A DNA stretch of 59,378 nucleotides from Herpetosiphon llansteffanensis (lineage in GTDB: Bacteria > Chloroflexota > Chloroflexia > Chloroflexales > Herpetosiphonaceae), in the NCBI RefSeq assembly GCF_003205875.1, contig NZ_PUBZ01000096.1:1-59378 (forward strand). Direction: 5' to 3'. Numbering within the stretch: position 1 is the first letter of the stretch; each line of letters starts with the position of its first letter. The translations under genes were made by a program, and so were the position numbers. Shown here piece after piece: positions 36,565 through 46,524 of this stretch. A model generated the notes under the pieces. It was not told the origin of the DNA. It was given only the letters and a program-made list of their open reading frames with translations, and made no database searches.

Positions 36565-39237
36565 TTATGAAAAAAGATCAGCTATATCATCGCGGGTTAG
36601 GGCTTTGACTATACCTTGTTCGCTCGTAATAATGCTATCGGTCAAGGCGCGCTTTCGTTCTTGCAACTGCAAAATCTTCTCTTCAACACTATCGCGCACA
36701 ATCAACTTGTAGATAAAGACCGCTTTATCTTGGCCGATGCGATGAGTTCGATCGGTCGCTTGTTGCTCGACGGCAGGGTTCCACCATGGGTCGATATGGA
36801 TAACATAATCGGCAGCAGTGAGATTCAGCCCAACTCCGCCAGTTTTGAGGCTGATCAAGAAGAATTGAACCGAGGGATCGGTTTGAAAGCGATCGACAAC
36901 GGCTGCTCGATTCTGCGTTTTGCCACCAAGATAGGTATAGCTTAGCTTACGCTGATCAAGTTGTTCGCGCAAGATGGTCAGCATTTGCACAAATTGCGAA
37001 AAGATTAGTGCCTTATGACCTTCGGCATGCAAAATTTCTAGGGTTTCTAAAAGCTGCTCAAACTTGGCCGATTGTCCCCGAAACGTCGATTCGAACAAGC
37101 GTGGGTGATTACAAATCTGGCGCAAGCGCAGTAACCCTTCTAAAACTTTGATTCGGCTGTCGTTCATCCCTTGCTCATCGATCAACGAGAGCAGCATTGC
37201 GCGGTATTGGTCGCGGTAGCGTTGATAGAGCTTGTGTTGGGCCGACTCCATAGTGCAATAAAGAATGCGTTCGTTGCGCTCTGGTAGTTCGGGGGCAACT
37301 TGATCTTTGGTGCGCCGCAGAATAAAGGGGTTGACCATGCGGCGGAGTAACTGGGCGGCCTGCTGATCGCTATCGCGTTCGATTGGGGTGGCAAATTCGC
37401 TGCGAAAATGCTCGAGGCTCCCAAGCATACCGGGATTCAAAAAGGCGAACTGCGACCAAAGCTCCATAATTGAGTTTTCGACTGGTGTTCCGCTCAAGCT
37501 CAGGCGATGCGCCGATCGTAAGGCCCGAACCGCGCGCGCAGTTTGTGAAAGCGGGTTTTTGATTGCTTGGGCTTCGTCGAGCACAACATAATGAAACTGA
37601 TACGTGGCAAACAGGTCAATATCACGCAACAGCGTTCCATAGGTGGTCAGCACAAGATCGTAGTTACTAAAGCTTGCGACGCTGGCAGATCGACCGTGAT
37701 CGGTATGAACAAGCACCCGTAGATCGGGAGTCCAACGGGCGATCTCACGTTGCCAGTTAAAAATCAACGAGCGTGGCATCACCAGGAGATTACTAGCCGA
37801 GGCTTGGCCCCCCGCTACCAATGATTGAAGAAAAACGAGGGTCTGAATGGTTTTACCGGTTCCCATATCATCGGCCAAACATCCACCAAACCCATACTCA
37901 TGCAAAAAGTGAAGCCAATCGTAGCCAGCTTTTTGATAGGGCCGCAAGATAGTATCGAAGCCTGCTGGCAGTGGTTGTGGCTCAATGCCATCCATGGTCT
38001 TTAAGCGTTCGCTGCGCTGTTTGAATTGCTGATCAACCTGATCGGTTTCATGCAGAATCTCATCCAACAAGGTAATTTGGGCTGGTGCAAGCCGCAGGGT
38101 TGTTGCCTGCATTTCACCCAGTGCAAAGAGATGGCGATAGCGGGCTTGCCATGCCTCAGGAATTTCCCCCAGTGAACCATCTGCTAGCTTTACATAGCGT
38201 TCACGTTTGCGGATTGCTTGGCGAAGCTCGGTCAGATCAAGCTCGGTTTCGCCAAAACGCACAACAGCTTCCAGATCAAACCAATCGATGCCCGATGAAA
38301 CTCGAAAGCTAATGCTGGGCGTGTGGCGATTGACGCGCGCACTGAGCAGCGCTTCTTCCCCATAGATGCTGAAATTCAGTGCAGCTAATTTGGGAACTTG
38401 GGTGAGTAAAAAGCTGGCGCTGGTTGTGCCACTGCGCAAGGTTGCAACCCCTGCTTGCGGCCCACGTTTCAGCCCATGGCGCAGCAAATCACTCCAATAG
38501 CGCTCCTCAATGCTTGGCTGGCGCTGGATGCGTAGCATGGCTGCTTGTTCGTGGCTATAGTGAATCGTTTCTGCTGGAAGCTGTTGGTCGTATGCCACTT
38601 CATGGTCAGCATAGCCAAAGCGTAATTCAACGATCAAGGCCGATGCTTGTTCGCTAAGATACAACCGTGGTTGCGGGTGCGCCACTACCATTGCTGGCTG
38701 CGGTAAATCGCCACTCAGCGGGCTATGTTCAGCCAACGCTACAAGATACTGCTCGATAAATTCAGGATAATCTGCTGTTGGGATACTCAGCTGTTGATAG
38801 CGGTGAAACAAACCAAGAATATTTCCAGGATCATCATAGCGCACCAGCTGATCGCGATAGATTGCCCATTGAGCGTCAATGAGCTGAATTTGTTCTTTGT
38901 TGGCATCAAGGTTGGTGCTTGTTTTACCAAGGCTCAGCATTGGCTTAATATCGATTCCATCGGCTGTAGCAGTGCCATGGAGTTGGATTTGCGCCTGATC
39001 CGTACAGACGCGCAACAGTTTGCGAAATGGTTTTTGCTCATCGCCGGTAAAAATAATGCTATCGGGGAGTAATTGCACTAAGCTATTCAATATGGTGGCT
39101 AGCTGTAAGGTGGCTCCATAGAAAAAATTTTGTGAAAACCCAACAAGCATATTTGCCAAAGCTAAAGCTGCTTGTGAAGCGTCGGGAAATTGCTGGGGCT
39201 GGAGTTGGGTTCGGGGAATTTTGGCATGTTTGAGCAC
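36565..39237 (-). CDS. SNF2-family DEAD/DEAH helicase-like ATPase
   Basis: The ORF has 890 codons from a GTG. It carries the full Swi2/Snf2 ATPase: CLADDMGTGKT (Walker A, about residue 452-462), VVLDEAQAIKN (about 551), LSGTPVENS (motif III), and a second RecA domain ending TDRTHRIGQDK. A region of about 400 residues before it resembles the N-terminal part of bacterial Snf2 proteins of the HepA-like group. These proteins remodel protein-DNA complexes or RNA polymerase. The GTG start has no ribosome site, and the frame is open only 14 codons further upstream, inside the SWIM ORF. The true N-terminus is therefore doubtful and may be supplied by that ORF through a frameshift. Confidence 0.9.
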   Translation of the reverse strand: MLKHAKIPRTQLQPQQFPDASQAALALANMLVGFSQNFFYGATLQLATILNSLVQLLPDSIIFTGDEQKPFRKLLRVCTDQAQIQLHGTATADGIDIKPMLSLGKTSTNLDANKEQIQLIDAQWAIYRDQLVRYDDPGNILGLFHRYQQLSIPTADYPEFIEQYLVALAEHSPLSGDLPQPAMVVAHPQPRLYLSEQASALIVELRFGYADHEVAYDQQLPAETIHYSHEQAAMLRIQRQPSIEERYWSDLLRHGLKRGPQAGVATLRSGTTSASFLLTQVPKLAALNFSIYGEEALLSARVNRHTPSISFRVSSGIDWFDLEAVVRFGETELDLTELRQAIRKRERYVKLADGSLGEIPEAWQARYRHLFALGEMQATTLRLAPAQITLLDEILHETDQVDQQFKQRSERLKTMDGIEPQPLPAGFDTILRPYQKAGYDWLHFLHEYGFGGCLADDMGTGKTIQTLVFLQSLVAGGQASASNLLVMPRSLIFNWQREIARWTPDLRVLVHTDHGRSASVASFSNYDLVLTTYGTLLRDIDLFATYQFHYVVLDEAQAIKNPLSQTARAVRALRSAHRLSLSGTPVENSIMELWSQFAFLNPGMLGSLEHFRSEFATPIERDSDQQAAQLLRRMVNPFILRRTKDQVAPELPERNERILYCTMESAQHKLYQRYRDQYRAMLLSLIDEQGMNDSRIKVLEGLLRLRQICNHPRLFESTFRGQSAKFEQLLETLEILHAEGHKALIFSQFVQMLTILREQLDQRKLSYTYLGGKTQNRAAVVDRFQTDPSVQFFLISLKTGGVGLNLTAADYVIHIDPWWNPAVEQQATDRTHRIGQDKAVFIYKLIVRDSVEEKILQLQERKRALTDSIITSEQGIVKALTRDDIADLFS

Positions 39238-39736
39238 ATCTAAGCTTTGTAAGTGCTTGTGTAACGAACGTCGCAGGATCGGCTATTTCTGCTTGGGGAA
39301 TTGCCCGCTCAGTAATGGTATAGGGCACGAGCGTCCAAGTAAACCCGCGTTCTTGCAAGCTAAATACGAGCAACATTGGGTTTTGACGGCGGCGAGTTGG
39401 CACTTGATGATTAGCAAAAACCGTGCGCCATGGGTTCAGCGGTTGCGCTTCAAGTCGATCGAAAAGGGCAAGCGCAGCGGCAAAAACATGTTTGCAAAGC
39501 TCCCCTTTGTCAGCATTGATGCATTCGCAATATCCGATCAAGCCAAACTGATCGCTGGCGATGGTAATGCTGTAAGGGTACGCTTGACTGCCAGATACGT
39601 CGAAGATTGCCTGCTCGCCAGTCAGCTCACGTAATCTAACCCGGCCTTCGCGATAATAAATTTCGCCTGCTTGTGCCACCCGCTGCCCAGCCTCAGCTCG
39701 AAGGGCTGGAATATTGAGGATCTCGGCGGTTAACAT
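39083..39736 (-). CDS. SWIM zinc-finger protein, overlapping and probably the N-terminus of the SNF2 protein
   Basis: The 217-codon ORF has a SWIM zinc finger C70-x-C72-x8-C81-x-H83 in GYCECINADKGELCKHVFAAA. SWIM domains are often found at the N-terminus of bacterial SNF2 proteins. The first 165 residues look genuine. After L165 the frame turns into unlikely protein (RCAQTCQNSPNP...), while the +1 frame continues as DVLKHAKIPRTQ, the SNF2 ORF. The switch region reads CTT-AGA-TGT. Either the two are one gene with a frameshift (mutation, sequencing error or programmed), or they are overlapping genes; I favour one gene. Confidence 0.75.
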   Translation of the reverse strand: MLTAEILNIPALRAEAGQRVAQAGEIYYREGRVRLRELTGEQAIFDVSGSQAYPYSITIASDQFGLIGYCECINADKGELCKHVFAAALALFDRLEAQPLNPWRTVFANHQVPTRRRQNPMLLVFSLQERGFTWTLVPYTITERAIPQAEIADPATFVTQALTKLRCAQTCQNSPNPTPAPAISRRFTSSFSFGKYACWVFTKFFLWSHLTASHHIE

Positions 39737-39934
39737 GCTGAAGCTCCACCAATAGCATATCTGTCGCGGGCTATCATAACAGATTCTGCTCGATTATTTG
39801 GATCGATTGATAGTACCCTAGATCGTTTGGTAAGCGTGATCTTGCTTGCATCCAATCCCGCTCGTTTGAATACCACAGTAGGCAAAATCATTAAAATTCT
39901 ATCACGATAAGCGTTTAGAATGATTGCAAGCAAT

Positions 39935-39976
39935 GTTACAGAAGCATGGATGTAAGAACCATCATGCTTCTGTAAC
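39935..39976. other. Perfect 14-bp inverted repeat
   Basis: GTTACAGAAGCATG (39935-39948) and CATGCTTCTGTAAC (39963-39976) are perfect reverse complements around a 14-nt loop. It lies between divergently transcribed genes (SWIM-SNF2 on the minus strand, a hypothetical gene on the plus strand), so it is placed where an operator or divergent promoter element would be. No T-run follows on either side. Confidence 0.65.
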
Positions 39977-40044
39977 GCCGAAAAATAGAAGTTGATCGCT
40001 CTTCAAGCCACCGTTAACGTGAAAGAGAAAGGGATATACGGCCA

Positions 40045-40725
40045 ATGATCCAACTGAAAACGAAGGCTTTGCAAAAACAACTCAGGTACTGCCTCAATCG
40101 CATTGATCCCATTCAGGATGATCAGGAAACTGCACTCTGGAGCGATTATGAGATGATTGGGCGGTGTTATTACTACTTGCGTGATGAACGAGCGACCGAG
40201 TACATCCAGCAGGCTGCGGTGTTGCTGGTGCAACGACAGGGCCGTACGATTGAGCCGCGTACATCACATGCGCTGTTTTCAAACGCCGCATACTGGTTTT
40301 CTGCCGCTAACTTATATCGCTTGGTTGCTGACGCAAATTCAATGCGTGCCTGTCTTATCCACGTACGAGCGGCAGAATCCTCTCCACTATGGCAGGATTG
40401 GCCAAAGCCGCTCGAATTTTATTGGGATCTCCTAGCTTTAGCCGCCCTGATGGAAGGGGATGCACTGCAAGCCTTGATGTATGATGCGAAGATTGCTGCA
40501 TTACCCGAGCGTGAACATCCAGACCGACCATGGTCAGGTCGGTTAGCGGAAGCCATCGTCCACGCTGATGCGCCTGCGATTCGGGCGATTGGCAGTGAGT
40601 TGCATGGCTGGTTGATTCGCTATCATGGCAAGCCATGGAGTACAAGCTACCTCAATCTCTGGGATTGGTACGAGCTTACCGATCAACTCGCCGACAGGCT
40701 TGAGGCTCAGCAAGCATGTTTTTGA
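40045..40725 (+). CDS. Hypothetical protein, helical
   Basis: I do not recognise this 226-residue protein. It is rich in Ala, Leu, Tyr and Trp and looks all-helical. Segments such as YEMIGRCYYYLRDERATEYIQQAAVLL, FSAANLYRLVADANSMRACL and FYWDLLALAALMEGDALQAL have TPR-like spacing but no strict TPR consensus. There is no signal peptide or membrane segment, so it is probably cytoplasmic. A purine-rich GAAAGGGA lies about 13 nt upstream of the ATG, farther than ideal. No neighbour suggests a role. Confidence 0.65.
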   Translation: MIQLKTKALQKQLRYCLNRIDPIQDDQETALWSDYEMIGRCYYYLRDERATEYIQQAAVLLVQRQGRTIEPRTSHALFSNAAYWFSAANLYRLVADANSMRACLIHVRAAESSPLWQDWPKPLEFYWDLLALAALMEGDALQALMYDAKIAALPEREHPDRPWSGRLAEAIVHADAPAIRAIGSELHGWLIRYHGKPWSTSYLNLWDWYELTDQLADRLEAQQACF

Positions 40726-40910
40726 GCTACGAAGCGTACGAAGACCGGGCTATGGGCTTTTGGCTAGCGGAGCACAGAAACCACGAAGAGCACGAAGAGC
40801 ACGAAGACGAGGCTATAGGCTCTTGGCTTTTGGCTATGATTAAGTGGATTCCAAGCAATTTCCGCCAACCTATAGCCTTTCATCCCTCTTAATTCATCCT
40901 TCATAATTCC
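40726..40910. repeat. Intergenic micro-repeat mosaic
   Basis: Recurring words fill this stretch: GCTACGAAGCGTACGAAGACC, GGGCTATGGGCTTTTGGCTA, and CCACGAAGAGCACGAAGAGC followed by another CACGAAG (about 40780-40810), then GGCTATAGGCTCTTGGCTTT. The stop codon of the preceding gene lies at its edge. The siderophore promoter follows immediately downstream. Confidence 0.75.
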
Positions 40911-40924
40911 TCATTAATCTGCGT

Positions 40925-41006
40925 TTGACAAATATGAGCCTGTTGCGTATACTGCGCCTTGAATAAAAACAGTTATATCCGACTAAATTGTGTTAATGAC
41001 ATAATT
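40925..41006 (+). promoter_or_regulatory. Siderophore operon promoter and candidate operator
   Basis: TTGACA (40925-40930) and TATACT (40948-40953) are separated by exactly 17 bp, a near-consensus housekeeping promoter starting transcription near 40960. About 27 bp downstream lies a 21-bp imperfect palindrome, AATTGTGT-TAATG-ACATAATT (40986-41006), with 7 of 8 arm positions matching. A repressor bound there would block elongation or initiation, so iron-dependent control through this site is plausible. It does not match the classical Fur box closely. The leader to the first gene is about 168 nt. Confidence 0.8.
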
Positions 41007-41127
41007 CAATCAGCGGTGATAGTGTGAGCAAGGTTTTGGCCTAACAAATGGGTTAAAACGAGCGACTGTCATCGTCAATTGTTGCCATTCAAACTGCAGG
41101 CAAAGCCTGATCGGTTAGGGAGCGTTT

Positions 41128-41922
41128 GTGCATTTTTCAGAATACCCCGAACTGAATAAGCAGGTAGCGCTGGTAACTGGAGCTGCCCAAGGCATTGGGG
41201 CCGCAGTTGCCCAAGAATTATGTCGCCATGGCGTGCATGTCGTCGCTATAGATGTGCAAGCAGCTGGTTTGCAAACATTGCAGCAACACTTGGAGGTTGG
41301 CCCGGGCCAAATCACGCTGCGCGTCATTGATGTGCGCGATGGCCAAGCAGTTGCAGCCTTGGTCGAGGCTATCGAAAATCAGATTGGGCCGATTGGCCTG
41401 CTGGTGAATGTTGCTGGCATTTTGCGTATGGCTCCGGTGGTTGAATTAACTGATGAGGATTGGGCAACCAGCCTCGATGTCAATGCAACTGGCGTGTTCA
41501 ACCTGACGCGAGCGGTGGCACGCCGCATGGTTCCACGCCGCGCTGGTAGCATCGTGACGGTTGGCTCAAATGCCGCTGGCGTGCCACGCATGCAGATGGC
41601 GGCCTATGCTGCCTCGAAAGCTGCCGCAACCGCATTCAGCATGTGCTTGGGCCTTGAATTAGCCCAACATAACATTCGCTGTAATGTCGTTTCACCTGGC
41701 TCGACCGACACCGCCATGCAACGCATGTTGTGGCACGACGAAACAGGCCCGCAACGAGTAATTGCTGGCTCATTGGAAACATTTCGCTTGGGGATTCCGC
41801 TTGGGCGGATTGCCGAGCCTGCCGATATTGCCAACGCTGTTGTTTTTTTACTCTCCGAGCGTGCCCGCCATATCACCATGCACGATTTGCGCATTGATGG
41901 TGGCGCAACGCTTGACGCTTAG
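41128..41922 (+). CDS. dhbA: 2,3-dihydro-2,3-dihydroxybenzoate dehydrogenase
   Basis: The 264-residue short-chain dehydrogenase oxidises 2,3-dihydro-2,3-dihydroxybenzoate to 2,3-dihydroxybenzoate with NAD+. The cofactor motif GAAQGIG is near residue 18, catalytic Ser lies in [10 protein letters not shown], and Y-x3-K in YAASKAA. The block [20 protein letters not shown] ... [15 protein letters not shown] closely follows EntA/DhbA. The start is GTG with AGGGAG 6 nt upstream. It is the first gene of the siderophore operon (the equivalent in myxobacteria is mxcC). Confidence 0.93.
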   Translation: MHFSEYPELNKQVALVTGAAQGIGAAVAQELCRHGVHVVAIDVQAAGLQTLQQHLEVGPGQITLRVIDVRDGQAVAALVEAIENQIGPIGLLVNVAGILRMAPVVELTDEDWATSLDVNATGVFNLTRAVARRMVPRRAGSIVTVGSNAAGVPRMQMAAYAASKAAATAFSMCLGLELAQHNIRCNVVSPGSTDTAMQRMLWHDETGPQRVIAGSLETFRLGIPLGRIAEPADIANAVVFLLSERARHITMHDLRIDGGATLDA

Positions 41923-41941
41923 ATACAAGGATCTTTTGCTC

Positions 41942-42799
41942 ATGAGCAACGCAAACGCATCGACCAAGCCCGCGCCGTATCGCCTTGCTGCTCGCAGCGA
42001 TGCCAACCAAACCACAATCGTCGATCTTGGCTCGGTCAAGATTGGCGGTGGTCAACCAGTTGTGATGGCTGGCCCATGTTCGGTTGAATCGGAAAGCCAA
42101 TTGTTGAACACGGCCTATGCTGTAGCCGAAGCTGGCGCACATATGCTGCGTGGCGGTGCATTCAAGCCCCGCACCTCACCCTATGCCTTCCGTGGCTTGG
42201 GCGAAGCAGGCTTGAAGATTTTGGCCAAGGCTCGCGCCGAAACTGGCTTGCCGATTATCACCGAAGCGCTCAACACCGCCGATGTTGATTTGGTGGCTGA
42301 ATATGCCGATGTGATTCAAATTGGCGCACGCAATATGCAAAATTTTGCCTTGCTCGAAGCTGCTGGCCGTACTGGCCGCCCAGTTATGGTCAAACGTGGC
42401 CCGGCTGGCACGATTGAAGAATGGTTGTTGGCGGCAGAATATGTGCTGGCAACCGGCAATCCCAATGTGATTTTGTGCGAGCGCGGCATTCGGACCTTTG
42501 AAAATGCTACCCGCAACACGCTTGATTTGAATGCCGTGGCGATGGCCAAACATCGTAGCCACCTACCAGTGATCGTCGATCCAAGCCATGGCACTGGCAA
42601 ATGGTATTTGGTTGCACCGTTGGCCTTGGCTGGCTTGGCAGTTGGTGGCGATGGCTTGATGATCGAAGTCCACCATGATCCTGATCACGCTAGCTCTGAT
42701 GGTCCGCAATCGTTGAACCACGAACATTTTGCTGATTTGATGGAAAAAATCAATCAACAATCTGCCCAACCAGCGGCGCGAGAAGTGGGTCTGAACTAA
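41942..42799 (+). CDS. aroF: 3-deoxy-7-phosphoheptulonate (DAHP) synthase, AroF/AroA-beta type
   Basis: The 285-residue protein condenses phosphoenolpyruvate and erythrose 4-phosphate, the first step of the shikimate pathway. Family hallmarks are [63 protein letters not shown] and the metal-site [13 protein letters not shown]. The ATG at 41942 is chosen (AAGGA about 10 nt upstream); an upstream open stretch inside dhbA is ignored. There is no chorismate mutase domain. Its place inside the siderophore operon implies a dedicated copy that raises chorismate supply during iron starvation. As I recall, a DAHP synthase gene is also linked to the myxochelin genes of Stigmatella. Confidence 0.95.
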   Translation: MSNANASTKPAPYRLAARSDANQTTIVDLGSVKIGGGQPVVMAGPCSVESESQLLNTAYAVAEAGAHMLRGGAFKPRTSPYAFRGLGEAGLKILAKARAETGLPIITEALNTADVDLVAEYADVIQIGARNMQNFALLEAAGRTGRPVMVKRGPAGTIEEWLLAAEYVLATGNPNVILCERGIRTFENATRNTLDLNAVAMAKHRSHLPVIVDPSHGTGKWYLVAPLALAGLAVGGDGLMIEVHHDPDHASSDGPQSLNHEHFADLMEKINQQSAQPAAREVGLN

Positions 42800-42836
42800 G
42801 TCAAGGTCGAGTAGCAAGCAATTAAGGATGACGATC

Positions 42837-44024
42837 ATGAGCAGTTTTGAACAAGAACGGCTACGCGAATCGGCGTGGCAATTGCTAGACAACTATCAAG
42901 CAGAATCGGCCTTTTTCTTTGCATCGCCCAACCATACCTTGTTGGCGCAATTAAGCTATGTCGATTTGATTAGCCAAAGCTCGCTGACTGAGATTGAGCA
43001 ACGCGTAAATGAGGCTTTGCAACGAGCTGAACGTGGCGGCGAGGTTAATCCAGTGGTGGTTGGTGCATTGCCCTTTGCCCCCGATGCTGCTGCCTATTTG
43101 GCGCTGCCTTCGCGGGTGGCTTGGGCTGGCCCATTGCACGCCGAAGCTCAGCCATATTGGCACAATCAACGCTTGCCACATTGCACGATCGAGCCGATGC
43201 CTGCGCCCGAACACTACAAACGTGGCGTAGCCCAAGCCTTGGCCAAAATGGAAGCTGGCGATTTGCAAAAGGTTGTGCTCTCGCGCTCGTTGCAATTGAC
43301 CGCCGATGCACCGCTTGATGTCAATTTGATTTTGGCAAGTTTGGCGCGCAACAACAAAACTGGCTATACCTTTGCTGTGCCATTGCCAACTCGCCGTGCG
43401 TTGGTGGGGGCTAGTCCTGAGTTGTTGCTGGCTCGCAATGGCAATCAAGTGATCGCCAATCCGTTGGCTGGCTCGATTCCGCGCAGCAGCGACTCTGAGG
43501 AAGATGCGCGGCGAGCGGCAGGCTTATTGGTATCGCCCAAAGATTTACATGAACACAAGGTTGTGGTTGATGCTGTGGCAGCAGCCTTAGCACCATTTTG
43601 CAGCAGCCTCGAAGTGCCAGCCCCAACCGTCATTTCTACGGCAACGATGTGGCATCTTTCGACAACCTTGGTTGGCGAGTTAAACGCTGATGCGCCTTCG
43701 TCTTTAGGTCTGGCATTGGCCTTGCACCCAACGCCTGCGGTCTGCGGCACGCCTACCGAGGCTGCTCGCGCCGCGATTCGCGAAATCGAGCCGTTTGATC
43801 GGGGCTTTTTCACGGGCATGGTTGGTTGGTGCAATGCCCAAGGCGATGGCGAATGGATTGTGACAATTCGCTGTGCCGAAGTTGTCGATCAATCATTGCG
43901 TTTGTTTGCTGGCGCTGGCGTGGTGCTTGGCTCAACGCCCGAAGCAGAATTGGCCGAAACTGGCGCGAAATTCCGCACAATGTTGTTGGCGATGGGCCTC
44001 GATAGCGAAGGCGAGGTGGCCTAA
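42837..44024 (+). CDS. dhbC: Isochorismate synthase
   Basis: About 395 residues, converting chorismate to isochorismate with Mg2+. It shows the chorismate-utilising enzyme core: [76 protein letters not shown], and [25 protein letters not shown]. The [10 protein letters not shown] block is diagnostic. I prefer the ATG at 42837 (AAGGA 8 nt upstream) over the one at 42828. The stop codon overlaps the start of the next gene by one base (TAATG). Equivalent to EntC, DhbC and MxcD. Confidence 0.95.
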   Translation: MSSFEQERLRESAWQLLDNYQAESAFFFASPNHTLLAQLSYVDLISQSSLTEIEQRVNEALQRAERGGEVNPVVVGALPFAPDAAAYLALPSRVAWAGPLHAEAQPYWHNQRLPHCTIEPMPAPEHYKRGVAQALAKMEAGDLQKVVLSRSLQLTADAPLDVNLILASLARNNKTGYTFAVPLPTRRALVGASPELLLARNGNQVIANPLAGSIPRSSDSEEDARRAAGLLVSPKDLHEHKVVVDAVAAALAPFCSSLEVPAPTVISTATMWHLSTTLVGELNADAPSSLGLALALHPTPAVCGTPTEAARAAIREIEPFDRGFFTGMVGWCNAQGDGEWIVTIRCAEVVDQSLRLFAGAGVVLGSTPEAELAETGAKFRTMLLAMGLDSEGEVA

Positions 44025-45652
44025 TGGCTGAGCAAACGCTTGGTCTCGCAGGCACGACCGCATGGCCCGCCGAATTTGCTGAACGCTATCGCAACGCTGG
44101 CTATTGGGTTGGCCAAACCTTTGGCGAGGCGCTGCGCGCGTGGGCGCAACGCTCTGGTGAAGCAACGGCGGTGGTTTGTGGCGAGCGCCGTTGGAGCTAT
44201 CGCGAGCTTGATCAACGGGTTGATCGCTTGGCAGCGGGCTTGCAACAGCTTGGCATCCAACCCAAACAACGGGTGGTTGTGCAATTGCCCAATTGCGCCG
44301 AATGGTTTGTGGTCTGTTTTGCGCTCTTTCGGGTTGGCGCGATTCCGTTGATGGCCTTGCCAGCCCATCGCTTGGCCGAAATTGGCTATTTTTGCCAGCA
44401 CAGCGAAGCCGTGGCCTATGTAATTGCCGATAACGTTGGCAGTTTCGATTATCGCAATTTGGCTGCTGAGGTCAAAGCCGTGGCTCCAACGCTTGAACAT
44501 GTGTTGGTGGTTGGCGAGGCTGGGCAATTTACTGCTTTGGCTGATGTTGATGCCGAGCCAAGCCAATTTCCGGTGCTTGATCCCGCAGAGGTGGCCTTGT
44601 TTCAGCTTTCGGGCGGCAGCACTGGCGTACCTAAATTGATTGCCCGAACCCACGACGATTATTTGTATTCGGTGCGAGCCAGCGCTGAAATCTGCGAATT
44701 GGATGCCAGCAGTGTTTATTTGTGCGTGTTGCCAATGGCTCATAACTTTCCGATGAGTTCGCCTGGAACGTTGGGAACTTTGGCGGCGGGCGGCACAGTG
44801 GTGCTTGCGCCGCAACCAAGCCCTGATGTGGCTTTTCCGCTGATTGCCCGCGAAGGCGTGACGATCACCGGCATGGTGCCGCCGCTGGCCTTGTTGTGGC
44901 TCGATGCTGCGGCCAAACGCCAAGCAGAATTAACCAGCCTCAAGCAAATGTTGGTTGGTGGCGCACCATTTGGAGCCGACACTGCGCGACGAGTGCAGCC
45001 TGAGCTTGGTTGCCAATTGCAGCAAGTCTATGGCATGGCTGAGGGCTTGGTCAATTACACGCGGCTTGATGATGCTGACGAGTTGATTTGCAACACCCAA
45101 GGGCGACCAATTTCGCCCTTGGATGAAGTGCGGATCGTCGATGATGAAGATAATGATCTGCCAATTGGCGAGCTTGGCCACCTGATTACCCGTGGCCCCT
45201 ACACCATTCGCGGCTACTACCAAGCAGCTGAACATAATCAACGCGCCTTCACCAGCGATGGTTTTTATCGCACTGGCGATTTGGCTCGGCTGAATGCTGC
45301 TGGCTATGTTTCAGTCGAAGGCCGGGCCAAAGATCAAATCAATCGGGGCGGCGAAAAAGTTGCTGCCGAAGAAATCGAGCAACATTTGCTCAATCATCCA
45401 GCGATTCACGATGTGGCGCTGGTGGGCTTGCCCGACCGTTTCTTGGGCGAACGCACTTGTGCTGTGATCGTCAGCAACGGCACGACTATCAACCGCCGCG
45501 AGGTGGTGCAATTTTTGCGCAGCCGTGGGCTTGCCGACTACAAATTGCCAGATCGGGTCGAAATCGTCGCGAGTTTGCCCAAAACTGGGGTTGGCAAGAT
45601 CAACAAACGGCTGTTACGTGAGCAATTAAGCGCTGGTAGTGTGCCAGCCTAG
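44024..45652 (+). CDS. dhbE: 2,3-dihydroxybenzoate-AMP ligase
   Basis: The 542-residue adenylate-forming enzyme activates 2,3-dihydroxybenzoate and loads it on the aryl carrier domain of the next protein. Motifs seen: P-loop [19 protein letters not shown] (Ser/Gly-rich A3), [55 protein letters not shown] and the C-terminal catalytic Lys in [10 protein letters not shown]. The aryl-acid acceptance region, with Asn in AHNFPMSS, fits the EntE/DhbE group. Its start overlaps the dhbC stop by one base, so translation is coupled. Confidence 0.95.
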   Translation: MAEQTLGLAGTTAWPAEFAERYRNAGYWVGQTFGEALRAWAQRSGEATAVVCGERRWSYRELDQRVDRLAAGLQQLGIQPKQRVVVQLPNCAEWFVVCFALFRVGAIPLMALPAHRLAEIGYFCQHSEAVAYVIADNVGSFDYRNLAAEVKAVAPTLEHVLVVGEAGQFTALADVDAEPSQFPVLDPAEVALFQLSGGSTGVPKLIARTHDDYLYSVRASAEICELDASSVYLCVLPMAHNFPMSSPGTLGTLAAGGTVVLAPQPSPDVAFPLIAREGVTITGMVPPLALLWLDAAAKRQAELTSLKQMLVGGAPFGADTARRVQPELGCQLQQVYGMAEGLVNYTRLDDADELICNTQGRPISPLDEVRIVDDEDNDLPIGELGHLITRGPYTIRGYYQAAEHNQRAFTSDGFYRTGDLARLNAAGYVSVEGRAKDQINRGGEKVAAEEIEQHLLNHPAIHDVALVGLPDRFLGERTCAVIVSNGTTINRREVVQFLRSRGLADYKLPDRVEIVASLPKTGVGKINKRLLREQLSAGSVPA

Positions 45653-45666
45653 AAGGATACTGAGCC

Positions 45667-46524
45667 ATGGCGTTACCATCAATTGCAGCCTATGCAATTC
45701 CAACTGAATTACCAACCAACCGCGCAAATTGGGCCGCCGAGCCGCAGCGCGTCGCTTTGTTGATTCATGATTTGCAAAATTATTTTATCGATGCGTTCCC
45801 TGCTGGCGAAGAGCCAATCAGCAGCATGCTGCGTTCGATTGCCAGCTTGCGCGATCAAGCCCATGCCTTGGGTATTCCGGTGTTTTACTCAGCCCAACCA
45901 GGCGACCAAGCACCAGCAGATCGCGGCTTATTGAGCACGTTCTGGGGCAAAGGCTTGAGCACTGGCACGCCACCAGAAATTGTCGCCCAACTCGCGCCGC
46001 GCGAAGGCGATCAGGTCATTACCAAATGGCGCTATAGCGCATTTCAGCGCACGCCATTGCGCGAACTGTTGCGTGAAGCTGGCCGCGATCAGCTGATTGT
46101 GTGTGGCGTTTATGCGCATCTTGGCTGTTTATTGACCGCCTGCGATGCCTTTATGCAAGATATTCAGCCATTTTTTGTGGCCGATGCGGTCGCCGATTTT
46201 ACCCTCGAAGAGCATCGCATGGCCTTGCAATACGCCGCTGGCCGTTGTGCCGTGGTTACGACAACCGAGCAATTGGTGCGCGAATTGGGCTACAACCAAC
46301 TGCGTAGCGAATTGCACGATTTGCTCGATGATGTCGAAAGCATCGGCCCTGATGATAACTTGCTCGATTGGGGCTTGGATTCAGTGCGCTTGATGACCTT
46401 GGCTGAACGCTGGCGTGCTGCTGGCTGCGAAGTTGGCTTTGCTGAATTGGCCGAAACCCCAACCTTGGCCGAATGGTGGCAACGCCGTTTTGCCGCTCAA
46501 AACTTGGAGCAAACCCATGGCTAA
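45667..46524 (+). CDS. dhbB: Isochorismatase with aryl carrier domain
   Basis: The 285-residue bifunctional protein has an isochorismatase domain (1-205). It hydrolyses isochorismate to pyruvate and 2,3-dihydro-2,3-dihydroxybenzoate, and shows LLIHDLQNYF (catalytic Asp), TKWRYSAFQRT (Lys) and IVCGVYAHLGC (Cys). The aryl carrier domain (about 210-285) has the phosphopantetheine Ser in DNLLDWGLDSVRLM. This is the two-domain layout of EntB/DhbB/MxcF. It ends with an 8-bp overlap with the NRPS gene, so the two are co-translated. Confidence 0.95.
   Translation: MALPSIAAYAIPTELPTNRANWAAEPQRVALLIHDLQNYFIDAFPAGEEPISSMLRSIASLRDQAHALGIPVFYSAQPGDQAPADRGLLSTFWGKGLSTGTPPEIVAQLAPREGDQVITKWRYSAFQRTPLRELLREAGRDQLIVCGVYAHLGCLLTACDAFMQDIQPFFVADAVADFTLEEHRMALQYAAGRCAVVTTTEQLVRELGYNQLRSELHDLLDDVESIGPDDNLLDWGLDSVRLMTLAERWRAAGCEVGFAELAETPTLAEWWQRRFAAQNLEQTHG

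Noticed and set aside
40986-41006. Fur box upstream of the siderophore operon
   Set aside because: The palindrome does not match GATAATGATAATCATTATC well enough to name it Fur. It is kept as an unclassified operator candidate.
41762-41941. 60-codon N-terminal extension of the DAHP synthase
   Set aside because: It overlaps dhbA in another frame and lacks a ribosome site. The family starts near the ATG at 41942.
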